Of a stretch of DNA of 47,327 nt, positions 1-8,782 are shown one piece after another. Origin of the DNA: Cohaesibacter celericrescens (GTDB taxonomy: Bacteria; Pseudomonadota; Alphaproteobacteria; Rhizobiales; Cohaesibacteraceae); the NCBI RefSeq assembly GCF_002866925.1, contig NZ_PKUQ01000017.1, forward strand, positions 1-47,327, given 5' to 3'. The first letter of the stretch is position 1; each line of letters opens with the position of its first letter. The notes beneath the pieces were generated by a model. The model was not told the DNA's origin. It saw nothing but the letters and a program-made list of their open reading frames with translations, and did not search any database. A program made the position numbers and the translations under genes.

Positions 1-532
1 ATAGCATTCAGTGCAGGTGTAGACCTCTGTTTTGCAAGAGTTCGTTTGAGCTTATAACAAACTCGACGGCTGTGTCAGACAAATTAGAGCCTTCTGTGGT
101 TGCCGCCCTTTGTGCAAGAAGATTCTGCGCCGTTGTGCATATGATCGAGTACGGTCTTCTGTCAGGCCTCTGAATGCGACACTTTCAGAAAGCCGCTGAC
201 CGGGATGGTGATCCGTAGATCAGGTCCAAATCTGATTCACGAGCTTTACTGCTCTGGGTTCTAAACTGGGGTTCCTGATCCTGATCTGTTCGATCATTGT
301 GCCCATTCGGGGCGTCGTCTTCCTGTTTTACCGTTATCCGAGTTCAGTCTTGTTAAGCTTCATGATTGTCATGCAACAGCAGTCTGCACCGGATTCCGTT
401 AATCCTCATTCTTGATTAGCATAGCCCAAATTATGCGTGCCATTGTGTTTGCAAGGGCTATTGCCAAAAGCATTCTGGTCGGCATTGTCACGTTAACTGA
501 GTAACTGTATGCCCGTGAGGTTATAAACTGGA
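1..532. other. Stretch with no supportable gene
   Basis: No open frame here has a recognisable protein, good ribosome binding site or convincing codon pattern. It lies directly upstream of a decayed IS6-family transposase and may hold the left part of that element or older insertion debris, but I could not identify terminal repeats. No RNA gene was recognised. Confidence 0.5.
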
Positions 533-1228
533 TTGATGCAAAAGACCTCCTATTCCCGTCATCGATTTCTACCGCAGATCATTCAGCATGCGATCTGGCT
601 TTATTTCAAAGTCTCGCTTAGCTACCGAGATGTTGAAGATTTACTGGCAGAACGGGGTAGAGGTTTCTTACTAATCTGTTCGCCGTCGGGTTTTGAAGTT
701 TGGATCGATTTATGCAAAAAAATCGACCAGATCCCGCCCAAGCCCGTCGGGTCAGTGGCATCTGGATTAGGTTTCGTTTCGATCAATGGCAAACGCTCAA
801 CCTGTGACGGGCTGTTGATGATGAAGGGAAAATATTGGAAATTCTGGTTCAATCTCACGGAAAAAAGCGGACCGCCCTTAAGATATTGCGAAAACTTCTG
901 AAGAAACACGGCTCTGTGCCAGATACTGTTGTGACCGATAAATTACCGTCATACGGAGCAGCATTAAGAGAATTGCACCTTTCCAATATCCATGACACTG
1001 GTGGCAGACACAATAATCGGGCAGAGCATCCTCACCGACCAATTCGATGGCGAGAACGACATATGCAGCAGTTCAATTGCACCAGGATCTGCTCAAAGGC
1101 TTCTCTCAGTTCACGCTTCCATTTACAATATCTTCAACGTCCAACGCCACTTGATTTCCCGAAATACATTGCGCCAGTTTCTCGATGAAGCAATGCGTGT
1201 GTGGCGCACGGAGACAGCTGCGGTCTGA
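533..1228 (+). pseudogene. IS6-family (IS26-like) transposase, frameshifted
   Basis: Three overlapping frames together give a recognisable IS6-family DDE transposase. The first frame carries the N-terminal segment typical of the family (LYFKVSLSYRDVEDLLAERG). The middle frame carries the catalytic-core text with LVQSHGKKRTALKILRKLLK, then VTDKLPSYGAALREL and NNRAEHPHRPIRWRER. The last frame supplies SAQRLLSVHASIYNIFNVQR and RNTLRQFLDEAMRVW. At least three frame changes (about 650-700, about 830 and about 1080) separate these pieces, so no intact transposase can be made. An ATG lies at 536. The family would normally be about 230-240 residues, and nearly the whole length is present in pieces. 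The element is therefore a dead copy. Confidence 0.88.
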
Positions 1229-1421
1229 ATTGTTCTCGTATATAAGTTCCGCGCGACTTTGTTTCTTTAACGTGGCAATGTTATTTGGACAAATTCCAGT
1301 TGACTTAAATTCCAGTAGCCATAGCTTCAGCAAGAATGGCGCGAGGTTTGTTTGATGGCAGACATTTGGAGTGCGCGTCTATCCTTATGACCCGGTAAAA
1401 GAGTGTCTCAACCAATATGCG

Positions 1422-1448
1422 AAAAGACCGCCCACAGAGGCAGTCTTT
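1422..1448 (-). terminator. Rho-independent terminator of the BA14K gene
   Basis: AAGAC and GCC arms pair with GGC and GTCTT around a 6-nt loop, followed on the minus strand by TTTT. One position pairs only as G-U on the minus strand (C-A on the plus strand), which favours use in the minus direction. It sits about 30 bp past the BA14K stop codon. Confidence 0.65.
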
Positions 1449-1475
1449 CTATTTTTGATATTGTTCGGCCCATTT

Positions 1476-1811
1476 CTAGCGGCAGAAGTGGCGACGCCCG
1501 TCATAACCGCGGAAATAGCCCGTGCGCGGGTTGAAGGACCGATAGCGAGCGTCGCAATAACGATACCAAGCACGGGTCCAAGGGGCTGGTCGACCAGAGT
1601 GACGAACGCGGTGATGTCTGTTTGGGCGATAATTGCGATGACCATTGCGGTAGGCGACATCATGTGCGATTGCGCCCACGGCCAAACCGGTAACAGCGCC
1701 AATCGCGAAGGCTGCGTTGCGACCGCCTGCGGCTTGGGCCTGACTGGTTGGCAGAGCTACTGTTGCGATGGCTGCGATCAGAGCGAAGGTTGCGATGGTT
1801 TTCTTAAACAT
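1476..1811 (-). CDS. BA14K-family secreted protein
   Basis: This 111-residue protein starts with a clear signal peptide (MFKKTIATFALIAAIATVAL, Ala-rich cleavage region near residues 24-28). A Gly/Ala-rich hydrophobic stretch follows, then a His/Arg-rich segment. It ends with the BA14K hallmark WYRYCDARYRSFNPRTGYF and a terminal HFCR. The two Cys in that region are conserved in the family. The longer frame from 1889 is less likely: the ATG at 1811 is preceded by GGAGAAACATC, a strong ribosome binding site at good spacing, and begins directly with the signal peptide. BA14K proteins are small immunoreactive, lectin-like envelope proteins of Brucella and relatives; the role here is not known. It is monocistronic, with its own terminator. 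Confidence 0.88.
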   Translation of the reverse strand: MFKKTIATFALIAAIATVALPTSQAQAAGGRNAAFAIGAVTGLAVGAIAHDVAYRNGHRNYRPNRHHRVRHSGRPAPWTRAWYRYCDARYRSFNPRTGYFRGYDGRRHFCR

Positions 1812-2258
1812 GATGTTTCTCCGGATGATTATTTGATTGTTTCTATTGAGGTCTTGTGTGTCGCTTTGAATTTGTTTGGCGTCGATCATCAGCGCCTATA
1901 CTCATCAGTCGCGACACATCCGGAAATGGTTCAAAAAACTTTTCAAACTTAGATTTTAATAAATTCTAACGGCTAGAATGAAGCATGGGCGGGAACGGAT
2001 TTCAGCAAGCTTCGTATGGGCCTGAAGTGGATCATAGCGCCTCCCCTTCGTCGGAACAGTATATGCGAGCTTTTCGACCCTGTTGTTCCCTCACAGCCTT
2101 GTTTTCTGGCGTTCTAGGGTGCAGATCGGCTTCATCTCAGCACCATGGGAGCGTAACTTATCTGTTACGACCCAAAGCGCCTCCATCAAACTTAATTTGG
2201 AACGATCTAGGCCGTCTAGTGTTATACTATCAGAAAACCTTAACCGACCGGATTCCCC
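1812..2258. other. Divergent intergenic region
   Basis: This stretch separates the BA14K gene (minus) from the peptidase gene (plus). A TATACT sequence at 2223-2228 could be a -10 element for the peptidase, but no well-spaced -35 was found. A minus-strand open frame crosses from 2594 to 2091 but overlaps the peptidase gene antisense and has no recognisable family, so I do not call it. No RNA gene was recognised. Confidence 0.4.
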
Positions 2259-3362
2259 ATGCGCCTTTATAAATGTGATATCAGTGGCATGCCACTCTAC
2301 TTTGACAGCCATTCCAGCGTGGGTGCAAACAACGCGCCTGTTGGGTTTGCTCCTGACACGCTGACTGCACACCGTTTGGAAGAAGTAGGCGATGGCCTTT
2401 TCAAAATTCCGGGTCGGCCTATCAAACGCTGGCGTTATTGCGCAAATGCGCCATTTGATGGTAGCAACTGGTTGGTCGAGGCGGATGATCCAAATCCGTT
2501 CGCGATACCTGCGCGTTACAATCGCGCCACCCCCAACACCGACAGTCCTGAAGGCATCAATCGTTTTCATAAGCTCGGTGCTGCTCAACGGCATTTATTC
2601 TATTCCATCCTAAGATTTGGGCTTCCCTGCCCCGGTCGCCGCGAGGATGCTCAAACAGGTCTCGTTTTTGATTTCCTTGAAGATAAAGTCGGCGAAGATG
2701 GAACGCTCATTCCTGCGATTACTGCTCATGAAAACGGGCTCATAAGTTTGCGCGCAGCAGAGGCTGATGACGCGGTGCGAGAAAGTGTTCGTATTTCCAT
2801 GGGCGAACCATACCGGACTTTACTCGGGCATTTCCGACATGAGATGGGCCATTTTTATTTTGCTCAGTTGGTTGAGAAAAACCATATGCTCGACGAGGCC
2901 CGTATGCTTTTTGGGGACGAGAGAAAAGATTATGCTGAGGCGTTGAAACAGAATTATGAACAAGGTCCTCCAAGCGACTGGCAGGAGAGGTTTATCTCAA
3001 CATATGCCAGCTGCCACCCATCAGAAGATTTCGCAGAGTGCTGGGCACATTATTTCCATATTGTGGACACCCTTGAGTCTGTGAAATCATTTGGCATGTC
3101 TTTGGAACCGCTCCGACATCGTTCCCTTGATGCTGAACTTGAATTTGACCCGTATGCGTCAACCAGTGCGGAAGAGCTTGTGGAAGTCTGGGTTCCGATC
3201 AGCATCGCTTTAAACACTTTTCAACGCTCAATGGGGCAGCGGGATATGTATCCGTTTGTCATGCCGCCTCCTGTCGTTAAAAAATTGGACTTTATTAATA
3301 GGTTGATCGCACGCTCCAGGCACAATCGCAAAAGGGCGCGTCCCGCAAAGAGCAAAAATTGA
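2259..3362 (+). CDS. Putative zinc metallopeptidase (zinc-binding metallo-peptidase family, DUF2248-like)
   Basis: A 367-residue protein resembling the bacterial putative zinc-binding metallopeptidases, usually about 350 residues. The zinc site HEMGH is at residues 194-198. A downstream acidic/His segment, SEDFAECWAHYFHI, matches the family's conserved region that likely supplies the third ligand. Members normally begin with a four-Cys zinc ribbon. Here the equivalent N-terminus (KCDISGMPLYFDSHSSVGAN) retains only Cys6, so the ribbon cannot bind zinc in the usual way. There is no signal peptide, so a cytoplasmic location is likely. The start at 2259 has only a weak ribosome binding site (GGA), but the conserved N-terminal segment begins there. 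It appears monocistronic. Substrate unknown. Confidence 0.75.
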   Translation: MRLYKCDISGMPLYFDSHSSVGANNAPVGFAPDTLTAHRLEEVGDGLFKIPGRPIKRWRYCANAPFDGSNWLVEADDPNPFAIPARYNRATPNTDSPEGINRFHKLGAAQRHLFYSILRFGLPCPGRREDAQTGLVFDFLEDKVGEDGTLIPAITAHENGLISLRAAEADDAVRESVRISMGEPYRTLLGHFRHEMGHFYFAQLVEKNHMLDEARMLFGDERKDYAEALKQNYEQGPPSDWQERFISTYASCHPSEDFAECWAHYFHIVDTLESVKSFGMSLEPLRHRSLDAELEFDPYASTSAEELVEVWVPISIALNTFQRSMGQRDMYPFVMPPPVVKKLDFINRLIARSRHNRKRARPAKSKN

Positions 3363-3597
3363 ATGCAGAGAAAAACTCGCTAGGGCACCATCTAACAAAC
3401 GCAGCTTGGCACAAGAGCATCCTCTACTATGCCCTTTATGCAGCACAAGGACAGCCACCCAGCGAGAGCAATATTGCGATTTATCTTGAAATTAGTCTGC
3501 TTGCCTCATTTTTGGGGAACAAGCTGTCTACAATTCTAGGGGCTATTCGGAGAAGAGTTGGGTTATAAACCAAACCTCTGCTTTTAGCCCTGTGCGA

Positions 3598-5091
3598 TTA
3601 CCCTGTTGACAGACAGAAAGCGTCACCCAAACTCCTCTGTAGCCTTATTGTAGTCTCTCCAAGATCCTTCAACGTGAGATGAGGAAGCTCGACGCGATAG
3701 TTGTGAGCACGAACATCGAAATTGACGGCCTTCATTCCTGAGCATCGCTTCGGAGAAGCTCCGAGTTGCTTTCCGCTGTCGTTTATGACTTGCAGTTTGA
3801 TTGCTTTCAACTCGCCTGCTTCTTTATCTTCATTCTGATACACAGGTTCAACGTTTAAAGCTTCGAAACGGTGAGCTCTTTTTCCTACCCGATTACATGG
3901 GAAATCAAACTGCTTCAACAAATCACCATTTTGAGGATTGATGACTTTAATTGTCTGAACACCGGGTTTCTTAGAGCAACCCATATAGAATGTTTCAATA
4001 ATGTGTGTCCCCCCTAAAAGCTCCATGTATCCCGTCAATTTCATAAAACGCGTGCCAGACGAGTCGATGACCCAAATTCCATCGTCTTTTTCTTCAAGCT
4101 GATACATGCCCGGCACCTGCGGCGGATACCCCTGAGGGAGGCTGGACGGGTCCACATCGGACGAGTGCCAATTGCCAACATAGTCTTTTATCTTGGCTAT
4201 AATTTTCGGAACTTCTGCAAGGGCGGCTTGATATGGCTTTGGGTTATCATCTGTGATAAATCGATCGGGCAGATTCTCCAGTTTTTTGACCTTGTTTTGA
4301 AACATGCGCAACCATTTGTCGTGGTCTTCAATGACGCTGTCGCGAATGGTGTGTACAGTAGAGTTAACATGTAGCGATCTATAGATAGGCGGATTCAGTC
4401 CGGTGCTTCGCCTGATGGCTTCCGACAGATAGTTGTAAGCTTTGTGCATGGCACGCACCTCGGGCCACTTTGTATTGCTCTTATACCAGTTTTGCAGCTC
4501 GTACTCAGTCAATTTGCAAGATACAATCGTTGCTTCGGCTAGTTCCAGACCAGAGGCAAACAGCTTCTTGGCATCGGAGGCGCTAAGGTAGGAGCCTCCC
4601 GGTTCACCCGTGAGAAATCGCCCCCAATCGGGCGAGCCGGGCACATTGAAGGACCATGTTTTTCCATCTGGTTTCCCGGGATTGCCAACATCTGAGATCA
4701 GATAAACAAATGGCTTTTCAAGCAGACCAGTTTTGAGGCGGAATCTGATTTTGACATCATAGAGCTGCAAAAGATTACGAGCGTTAGACGGGATTTCCTT
4801 AAGGCTGGTCTTGAAATAACTGTGTGAGCCATCCAGGGCCGGTAGCGAGACATAAGTGAGCCCAGGATTGAGGCTATATCGAAAACGGGTTGATTCAATA
4901 GCTTCCCCCATCAGGGAATAGAGTTTGAGTTCGACGTCCCAGGATCCATTCACCGTAATGTGGCAACCATCCAGATCAATGTCTGATGATTGGAAGCTAA
5001 GGCTGACCGCCTTGGCCGGGCTGGAAAGGAGACTCATGGCAAAAATCAGGAAACCCAAACTGAACACACGGAACAGGACGTCTCTAAACAT
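3598..5091 (-). CDS. Secreted protein of unknown function
   Basis: A 497-residue protein with an N-terminal signal peptide (hydrophobic core FSLGFLIFAMSLL, likely cleavage after AKA near residue 29). The mature part is rich in beta-type segments and has scattered Cys residues, including near the C-terminus, consistent with an exported protein. I recognise no family. The ATG at 5091 is chosen over the TTG at 5097 because GGAGG sits 7 nt upstream, inside the end of the preceding gene. It follows the upstream membrane protein gene with a 2-bp gap, so the two are translated from one message and probably work together at the envelope. Confidence 0.7.
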   Translation of the reverse strand: MFRDVLFRVFSLGFLIFAMSLLSSPAKAVSLSFQSSDIDLDGCHITVNGSWDVELKLYSLMGEAIESTRFRYSLNPGLTYVSLPALDGSHSYFKTSLKEIPSNARNLLQLYDVKIRFRLKTGLLEKPFVYLISDVGNPGKPDGKTWSFNVPGSPDWGRFLTGEPGGSYLSASDAKKLFASGLELAEATIVSCKLTEYELQNWYKSNTKWPEVRAMHKAYNYLSEAIRRSTGLNPPIYRSLHVNSTVHTIRDSVIEDHDKWLRMFQNKVKKLENLPDRFITDDNPKPYQAALAEVPKIIAKIKDYVGNWHSSDVDPSSLPQGYPPQVPGMYQLEEKDDGIWVIDSSGTRFMKLTGYMELLGGTHIIETFYMGCSKKPGVQTIKVINPQNGDLLKQFDFPCNRVGKRAHRFEALNVEPVYQNEDKEAGELKAIKLQVINDSGKQLGASPKRCSGMKAVNFDVRAHNYRVELPHLTLKDLGETTIRLQRSLGDAFCLSTG

Positions 5092-5093
5092 AA

Positions 5094-6572
5094 TCAATCC
5101 TCCAGCCAGGCTTTAAAAGCGACTTGTGTTGCCTCAGATGGCCGAGGCTTACGTCCGTTATCGATTTCCTTGAGACTTGGCGGCTCGTAAAAACTCAGCG
5201 GTGTTTGCGCTGTCCATTCTACAGGTGAAGACTTCGCTGGGACTGCGACCTCTTTTGACGGCCTCGAAATGACGTGGGTTGCGTTACCGGCGACATCAAT
5301 TAATTCTTCAAAAAAACGATCGAAAGCATCGGGAGCAATGATCACCGCTGCGGCAAGAAGCAGAGGCGCACCAACGATGGTTGGATACCGAAATCGGGTC
5401 CATAGCTTGGCAGCGCCTGATAGTTCGCCTTTCTCCAGATGCTTAGCATAGGCAGCGGTCAGGTATTGCGTCGGCAAGAGACCTGCGATCTTCGCTCGTT
5501 CATTGAGGCTGGATTTAGCCTGTTCTAAAGCTGCGTCTCTCTGCCACGACCCCAGCGCCTTGCCATGGCGCGCTATAAAGTCGACAGGATGGAGATCCAC
5601 TGGTCTTTCGGCAGGGATGTCTTGTGAGAGTTTCTCTTTCACCAAAAGAGAATATGCGCTCCAGAGTGCGGTAGAGGCACTCTTATTGTCAGAAAATCCT
5701 CGTACCAAAACTCGTTCGAGCTCCGACGTGCCAAAGGCCATAGCCTTCCTGTTTTCACCACTATCGAAATTTGGTGAATGAGACGCACAGATCGTTCTGA
5801 GCTGCCTGGCATCGGGCAAAACATAATCCCAAGCCTCCTCAAACGTTTGGGGACGTTTTTTCATACCCTCTTCAAGGGCATATAAATTGAAAAACTTGAA
5901 TGCCCCGAACTCTGTTAGGCAGTCAATGACGGGGCCGAGAAACGCTGGGATCAGGAATATGCTCCGTTCTGAAGTTTTGGTATCCACAAATGCCTTGATT
6001 TCATATCCATCCCTGCGACAAAGTTCGCGATTGTGGGACGCTCTCCAGATCGCGATGTCCGTCGGTGAGCTGTCCTGCTGATGGACGCAGGAGTAGGCCG
6101 ACTTTTCAAAGTCCAGAATCTCGCCAAACGCAACCCCCGCACTGACAGCACGATCAGCAGGGTGGATTTGAGGATCCCCATCACAGGCTGAGCCAAATGC
6201 CTGACGAAAGGCCCTCTCAACCAGATCAACCTGATCAACAGAGAGTGACGATTTCCAGAGAGGCAAGGGAGAAGACCCCGTGTCAACCTGCGCTTTTGCC
6301 TTCGGTTTTTCACGTAGTTGGGTTTCGGCAATGCTCAATTGTTCGATGAAGGCAATTTCTTCACGATCCATATAGATCCGGCCAGATTTTTCGATCTGTC
6401 GTATGATGCCATCAAGTGGACTAGGCATGCGCACCTTGCTACCATCCATCAGCTCGAAGGTGGCTAGTGTATCGCCTTTGCGTACTTCATCATCTATTTG
6501 GACACTTATTTCGTGGATTCGAAGAGGATAAAGATCCGGATCTCGCGGCGTCGAAATCTTAAATTTAGCCAT
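5094..6572 (-). CDS. Membrane protein with N-terminal biotinyl/lipoyl-like barrel, function unknown
   Basis: A 492-residue protein. Residues 1 to about 80 read like a biotinyl/lipoyl-type beta-barrel (V-DDEVRKGDTLATFEL, then a SPLDGIIRQIEKSGRIY segment), as in adaptor subunits of secretion and efflux systems; no lipoylated Lys motif is evident. A long soluble, mostly helical middle follows, then a single membrane segment near residues 400-420 (APLLLAAAVIIA) and a Pro-rich tail of about 70 residues. ATG 6572 is preferred to the in-frame TTG at 6581, with TAAGG about 11 nt upstream. It is the first gene of a two-gene unit with the secreted protein downstream. Domain order suggests a structural or adaptor role rather than an enzyme. 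No family recognised for the main body. Confidence 0.6.
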   Translation of the reverse strand: MAKFKISTPRDPDLYPLRIHEISVQIDDEVRKGDTLATFELMDGSKVRMPSPLDGIIRQIEKSGRIYMDREEIAFIEQLSIAETQLREKPKAKAQVDTGSSPLPLWKSSLSVDQVDLVERAFRQAFGSACDGDPQIHPADRAVSAGVAFGEILDFEKSAYSCVHQQDSSPTDIAIWRASHNRELCRRDGYEIKAFVDTKTSERSIFLIPAFLGPVIDCLTEFGAFKFFNLYALEEGMKKRPQTFEEAWDYVLPDARQLRTICASHSPNFDSGENRKAMAFGTSELERVLVRGFSDNKSASTALWSAYSLLVKEKLSQDIPAERPVDLHPVDFIARHGKALGSWQRDAALEQAKSSLNERAKIAGLLPTQYLTAAYAKHLEKGELSGAAKLWTRFRYPTIVGAPLLLAAAVIIAPDAFDRFFEELIDVAGNATHVISRPSKEVAVPAKSSPVEWTAQTPLSFYEPPSLKEIDNGRKPRPSEATQVAFKAWLED

Positions 6573-6603
6573 TGAATGCAATGCCTTAGATAAAATAACT
6601 AAG

Positions 6604-6620
6604 TAATCTACCTTAGATTA
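6604..6620. promoter_or_regulatory. Candidate operator palindrome
   Basis: TAATCTA and TAGATTA are perfect inverted 7-mers separated by CCT, 32 bp upstream of the start of the two-gene envelope unit. A related CCTTAGAT sequence recurs just downstream at about 6582-6589. The position fits a repressor or activator site for that unit; the cognate regulator is not in view. Confidence 0.35.
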
Positions 6621-6814
6621 AATCGTCATTCCAATTAGTCAATGGCTTGTTGATCAATTTTGAAGAGAAACCTATGCCTTATTTCTAAAGCCAACTTGGT
6701 GTCAGTTTCCTTGATGACAGACAGCCTTCGGTCAAGCGCACTGCGCAAATAGGCGGCACACATCACCGCAACCTGCCGAGGTCGTTATAAGTTCAAATAA
6801 ATTCTTGCAAAACC

Positions 6815-6839
6815 GGGGCTGTCCACACATGACAGCCCC
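6815..6839 (-). terminator. Rho-independent terminator of the regulator-aldolase unit
   Basis: A perfect 9-bp stem (GGGGCTGTC / GACAGCCCC) with a 7-nt loop. On the minus strand it is followed by GGTTTTGC, a short T tract. It lies a few bases past the aldolase stop codon. Confidence 0.75.
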
Positions 6840-6844
6840 CCCCT

Positions 6845-7519
6845 TCAGGGTGCTTTGACAGGGCCATAATTTGCAAAGGCAGCGACGACCGCAGCCATCT
6901 CATCCCGGTCCAAAATTACAGGTGTGCCAATTTGGCGACTAAGCGTGTAGACCTTTGCTAGGTTTTCCAACTCTTCCATGCGCCACAATGCCTTCTCTAA
7001 AGACTCGCCCACTACGACTGAGCCATGATTTGACATCAGACAGCCATGCCTGTCGCGCATCGCTTTTACAACGTCATCGGCAAGGGCTTGGCTGCCAAAA
7101 AGATGGTATTTGGTCAGGGGCACATCATGTCCGCCGAAGGCCGCAATCATATAGTGGCATGCTGGAATGGATTCTCGATTGATGGCCAGCGCAGAACAGT
7201 AAGCGGGATGCGCATGCACCACTGCGGCCATGTCTGTACGGTTGCGCAATAGCGTCTGATGGAAACGCCATTCGCTGGATGGCTTGAGCGGAGCGTCAAG
7301 AACCGGTTCGGAACTCAACGACATCCGTACAATCATTTCGGGAGCCAGATCATCATAGGGAACACCCGATGGGGTGATCAGCATGTCTTCTCCAGCGCCT
7401 CCCGTTCGAACCGAAATATTGCCGGATGTGCCTTGGTTGATACCACTGCTGTTCATCCAACGACAGGCTTTGATGATGGCAGTCCGTGTGGCCAGATCGT
7501 CAGGAAGAATATTGCTCAC
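6845..7519 (-). CDS. Class II aldolase (fuculose-phosphate aldolase type), likely acts on a 5-substituted ribulose-1-phosphate
   Basis: A 224-residue class II aldolase/adducin-domain protein, the usual length for fuculose-1-phosphate-type aldolases. Expected zinc and catalytic residues are present: Glu83 (SSEWRFH), His102 and His104 (VHAHPAYC) and His165 (SNHGSVV), plus the phosphate-binding GTSGNISVR near residues 30-38. In 5-deoxyribose and methylthioribose salvage such an enzyme splits the ribulose-1-phosphate into DHAP and a C2 aldehyde (acetaldehyde or methylthioacetaldehyde). The mtnA and mtnK homologues upstream make that the most likely role. It starts 4 bp after the regulator gene, so the two are cotranscribed. 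The exact 5-substituent cannot be read from the sequence. Confidence 0.82.
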   Translation of the reverse strand: MSNILPDDLATRTAIIKACRWMNSSGINQGTSGNISVRTGGAGEDMLITPSGVPYDDLAPEMIVRMSLSSEPVLDAPLKPSSEWRFHQTLLRNRTDMAAVVHAHPAYCSALAINRESIPACHYMIAAFGGHDVPLTKYHLFGSQALADDVVKAMRDRHGCLMSNHGSVVVGESLEKALWRMEELENLAKVYTLSRQIGTPVILDRDEMAAVVAAFANYGPVKAP

Positions 7520-7523
7520 GTCT

Positions 7524-8510
7524 TTACTCCAATAATAACTGTGCTGTGTTGGAACAGGTCACCAAATGGGTTGCATAGCCCCCCAAAATAGAAGCCTTGG
7601 CCCCAGTGACCCTTTCCGGGCCAGAGGCGACCAGCAATCCCATTTCTTTGTTACGCATTTGGTCAAGCGTCACGCCGATCATGCGATCATCAACCTCGGT
7701 CGGGATCGGCTTGCCATTATGGTCAATCAGACGCGCGCAAATGACACCGGCAGCGCCCTGCTTTCGGTGAGCCGCGAGACTGGCCAGATCGAGAATTCTG
7801 GTTCGGGCAATATGGCTATTGTCACCCACCGTGCCACAAGCAAACAAAACCTTGTTGCAATCATTGACCGCTTGAAGCTGTTCAGCAATATCTGGCTCGG
7901 CGCACAGCTGTGCAGCCAAATCGCTGTTGGATACAATGAGCGGAACGTGCAGGTTGATACAGCTGGCACCGAAATGTCGCGCAATAGTCGCCGAACAAAC
8001 TTCGGCCGCATACCCAAGACCCGCAGCGCGAGAGCCAACCAGCTGCACAACGGTGACATCATTGATAGACAAATGCGGTGCGACCTCCGCAACACGGTAC
8101 AGAGTTTCACCCCAAGCAATCCCAAGCCGATCGCCCGGTTCAAGCAATTGCGGTAGCCAATCTGCAGTTGCGCGGGCCACTCTCTCAGTGCTTCCCGCCT
8201 GCCCAGTCGGGTCCGAAGGCACAACGAGGGCCGCGGCAAGACCGTAAACCCGCTTGAGGCGCACCGATAGCTCATGGTTCAAAAAGACCTCGCTATCAAG
8301 AGTAATGCGAACATATTCTCGTTTGCGTGCTTCGGTCAGATAATTGACCACGGATGCACGGCTAACCCCCAAACGGGTGGCAATGTCACTCTGATTAAGC
8401 CCATCATGATAATAGGCCCAAGTGGCTTCTATAATAGCATCATCCTGACGCGAAATCTGGCGCGGCAAGGAGTGCGACGGCTTGGCTTTTGACGTGGTGT
8501 CCGAACTCAT
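7524..8510 (-). CDS. SorC/DeoR-type sugar-binding transcriptional regulator
   Basis: A regulator of about 328 residues with an N-terminal helix-turn-helix (GLNQSDIATRLGVSRASVVNYL) and a C-terminal SorC-type sugar-phosphate-binding domain. The effector domain carries GIAWGETLYRVA and the C-terminal segment ASGPERVTGAKASIL. SorC proteins are homotetramers that bind long palindromes and respond to phosphorylated sugars. A phosphorylated intermediate of the neighbouring mtnK/mtnA pathway is the likely effector, and the 43-bp palindrome at 11180-11222 a likely target. Possible starts are 8546, 8525 and 8510; 8510 is chosen because AAGGG lies 7 nt upstream, and the longer forms only add an unconserved tail. 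Confidence 0.85.
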   Translation of the reverse strand: MSSDTTSKAKPSHSLPRQISRQDDAIIEATWAYYHDGLNQSDIATRLGVSRASVVNYLTEARKREYVRITLDSEVFLNHELSVRLKRVYGLAAALVVPSDPTGQAGSTERVARATADWLPQLLEPGDRLGIAWGETLYRVAEVAPHLSINDVTVVQLVGSRAAGLGYAAEVCSATIARHFGASCINLHVPLIVSNSDLAAQLCAEPDIAEQLQAVNDCNKVLFACGTVGDNSHIARTRILDLASLAAHRKQGAAGVICARLIDHNGKPIPTEVDDRMIGVTLDQMRNKEMGLLVASGPERVTGAKASILGGYATHLVTCSNTAQLLLE

Positions 8511-8616
8511 AACTTTGCCCTTCATGCTTTCAGTTCCGGCAACCATCCAGACTGCAGGAAAACAGTGTCATTCCCTAAAGAATGATCGGCGCCCCCCTAA
8601 CCCTTGAGAAAAATCC

Positions 8617-8635
8617 ATAGATTATTCGAACAAGA
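8617..8635. promoter_or_regulatory. Possible operator half-site upstream of the SorC gene
   Basis: AGATTATTCGAACAAGAAG matches 14 of 19 positions of one arm of the large palindrome at 11180-11222, including ATTATTC and AAC at the same spacing. It lies about 105 bp upstream of the regulator gene, so it could mediate autoregulation. No second arm is visible. Confidence 0.35.
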
Positions 8636-8713
8636 AGGCCTCAGGAGGAATCACCTGAATGTCGGTTCATTTAAAGCATGTAGCGTTAAAGCCAAAACGC
8701 CTTTGTTCAGGAG

Positions 8714-8737
8714 CGGCTCGTTTAGGGAAACGAGCCG
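8714..8737 (-). terminator. Strong hairpin after mtnA
   Basis: A perfect 10-bp stem (CGGCTCGTTT / AAACGAGCCG) with a 4-nt AGGG loop, about 45 bp beyond the mtnA stop. No T tract follows on either strand, so it may be a processing or stabilising hairpin, or part of a factor-dependent terminator that keeps mtnKA separate from the regulator gene. Confidence 0.5.
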
Positions 8738-8782
8738 CCCAGATACTGCCAATAATGCCGGCAAGACCAAAAGAAAATAGCT

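Noticed and set aside
1371..1952. 193-codon plus-strand frame
   Set aside because: It is antisense to the BA14K gene, which has a signal peptide, conserved C-terminus, ribosome binding site and terminator.
2091..2594. 167-codon minus-strand frame
   Set aside because: It overlaps the 5' part of the peptidase gene antisense, lacks a recognisable domain and is best explained as a shadow frame.
3359..3568. 69-codon plus-strand frame overlapping the peptidase stop codon
   Set aside because: It starts with TTG without a ribosome binding site and resembles no family.
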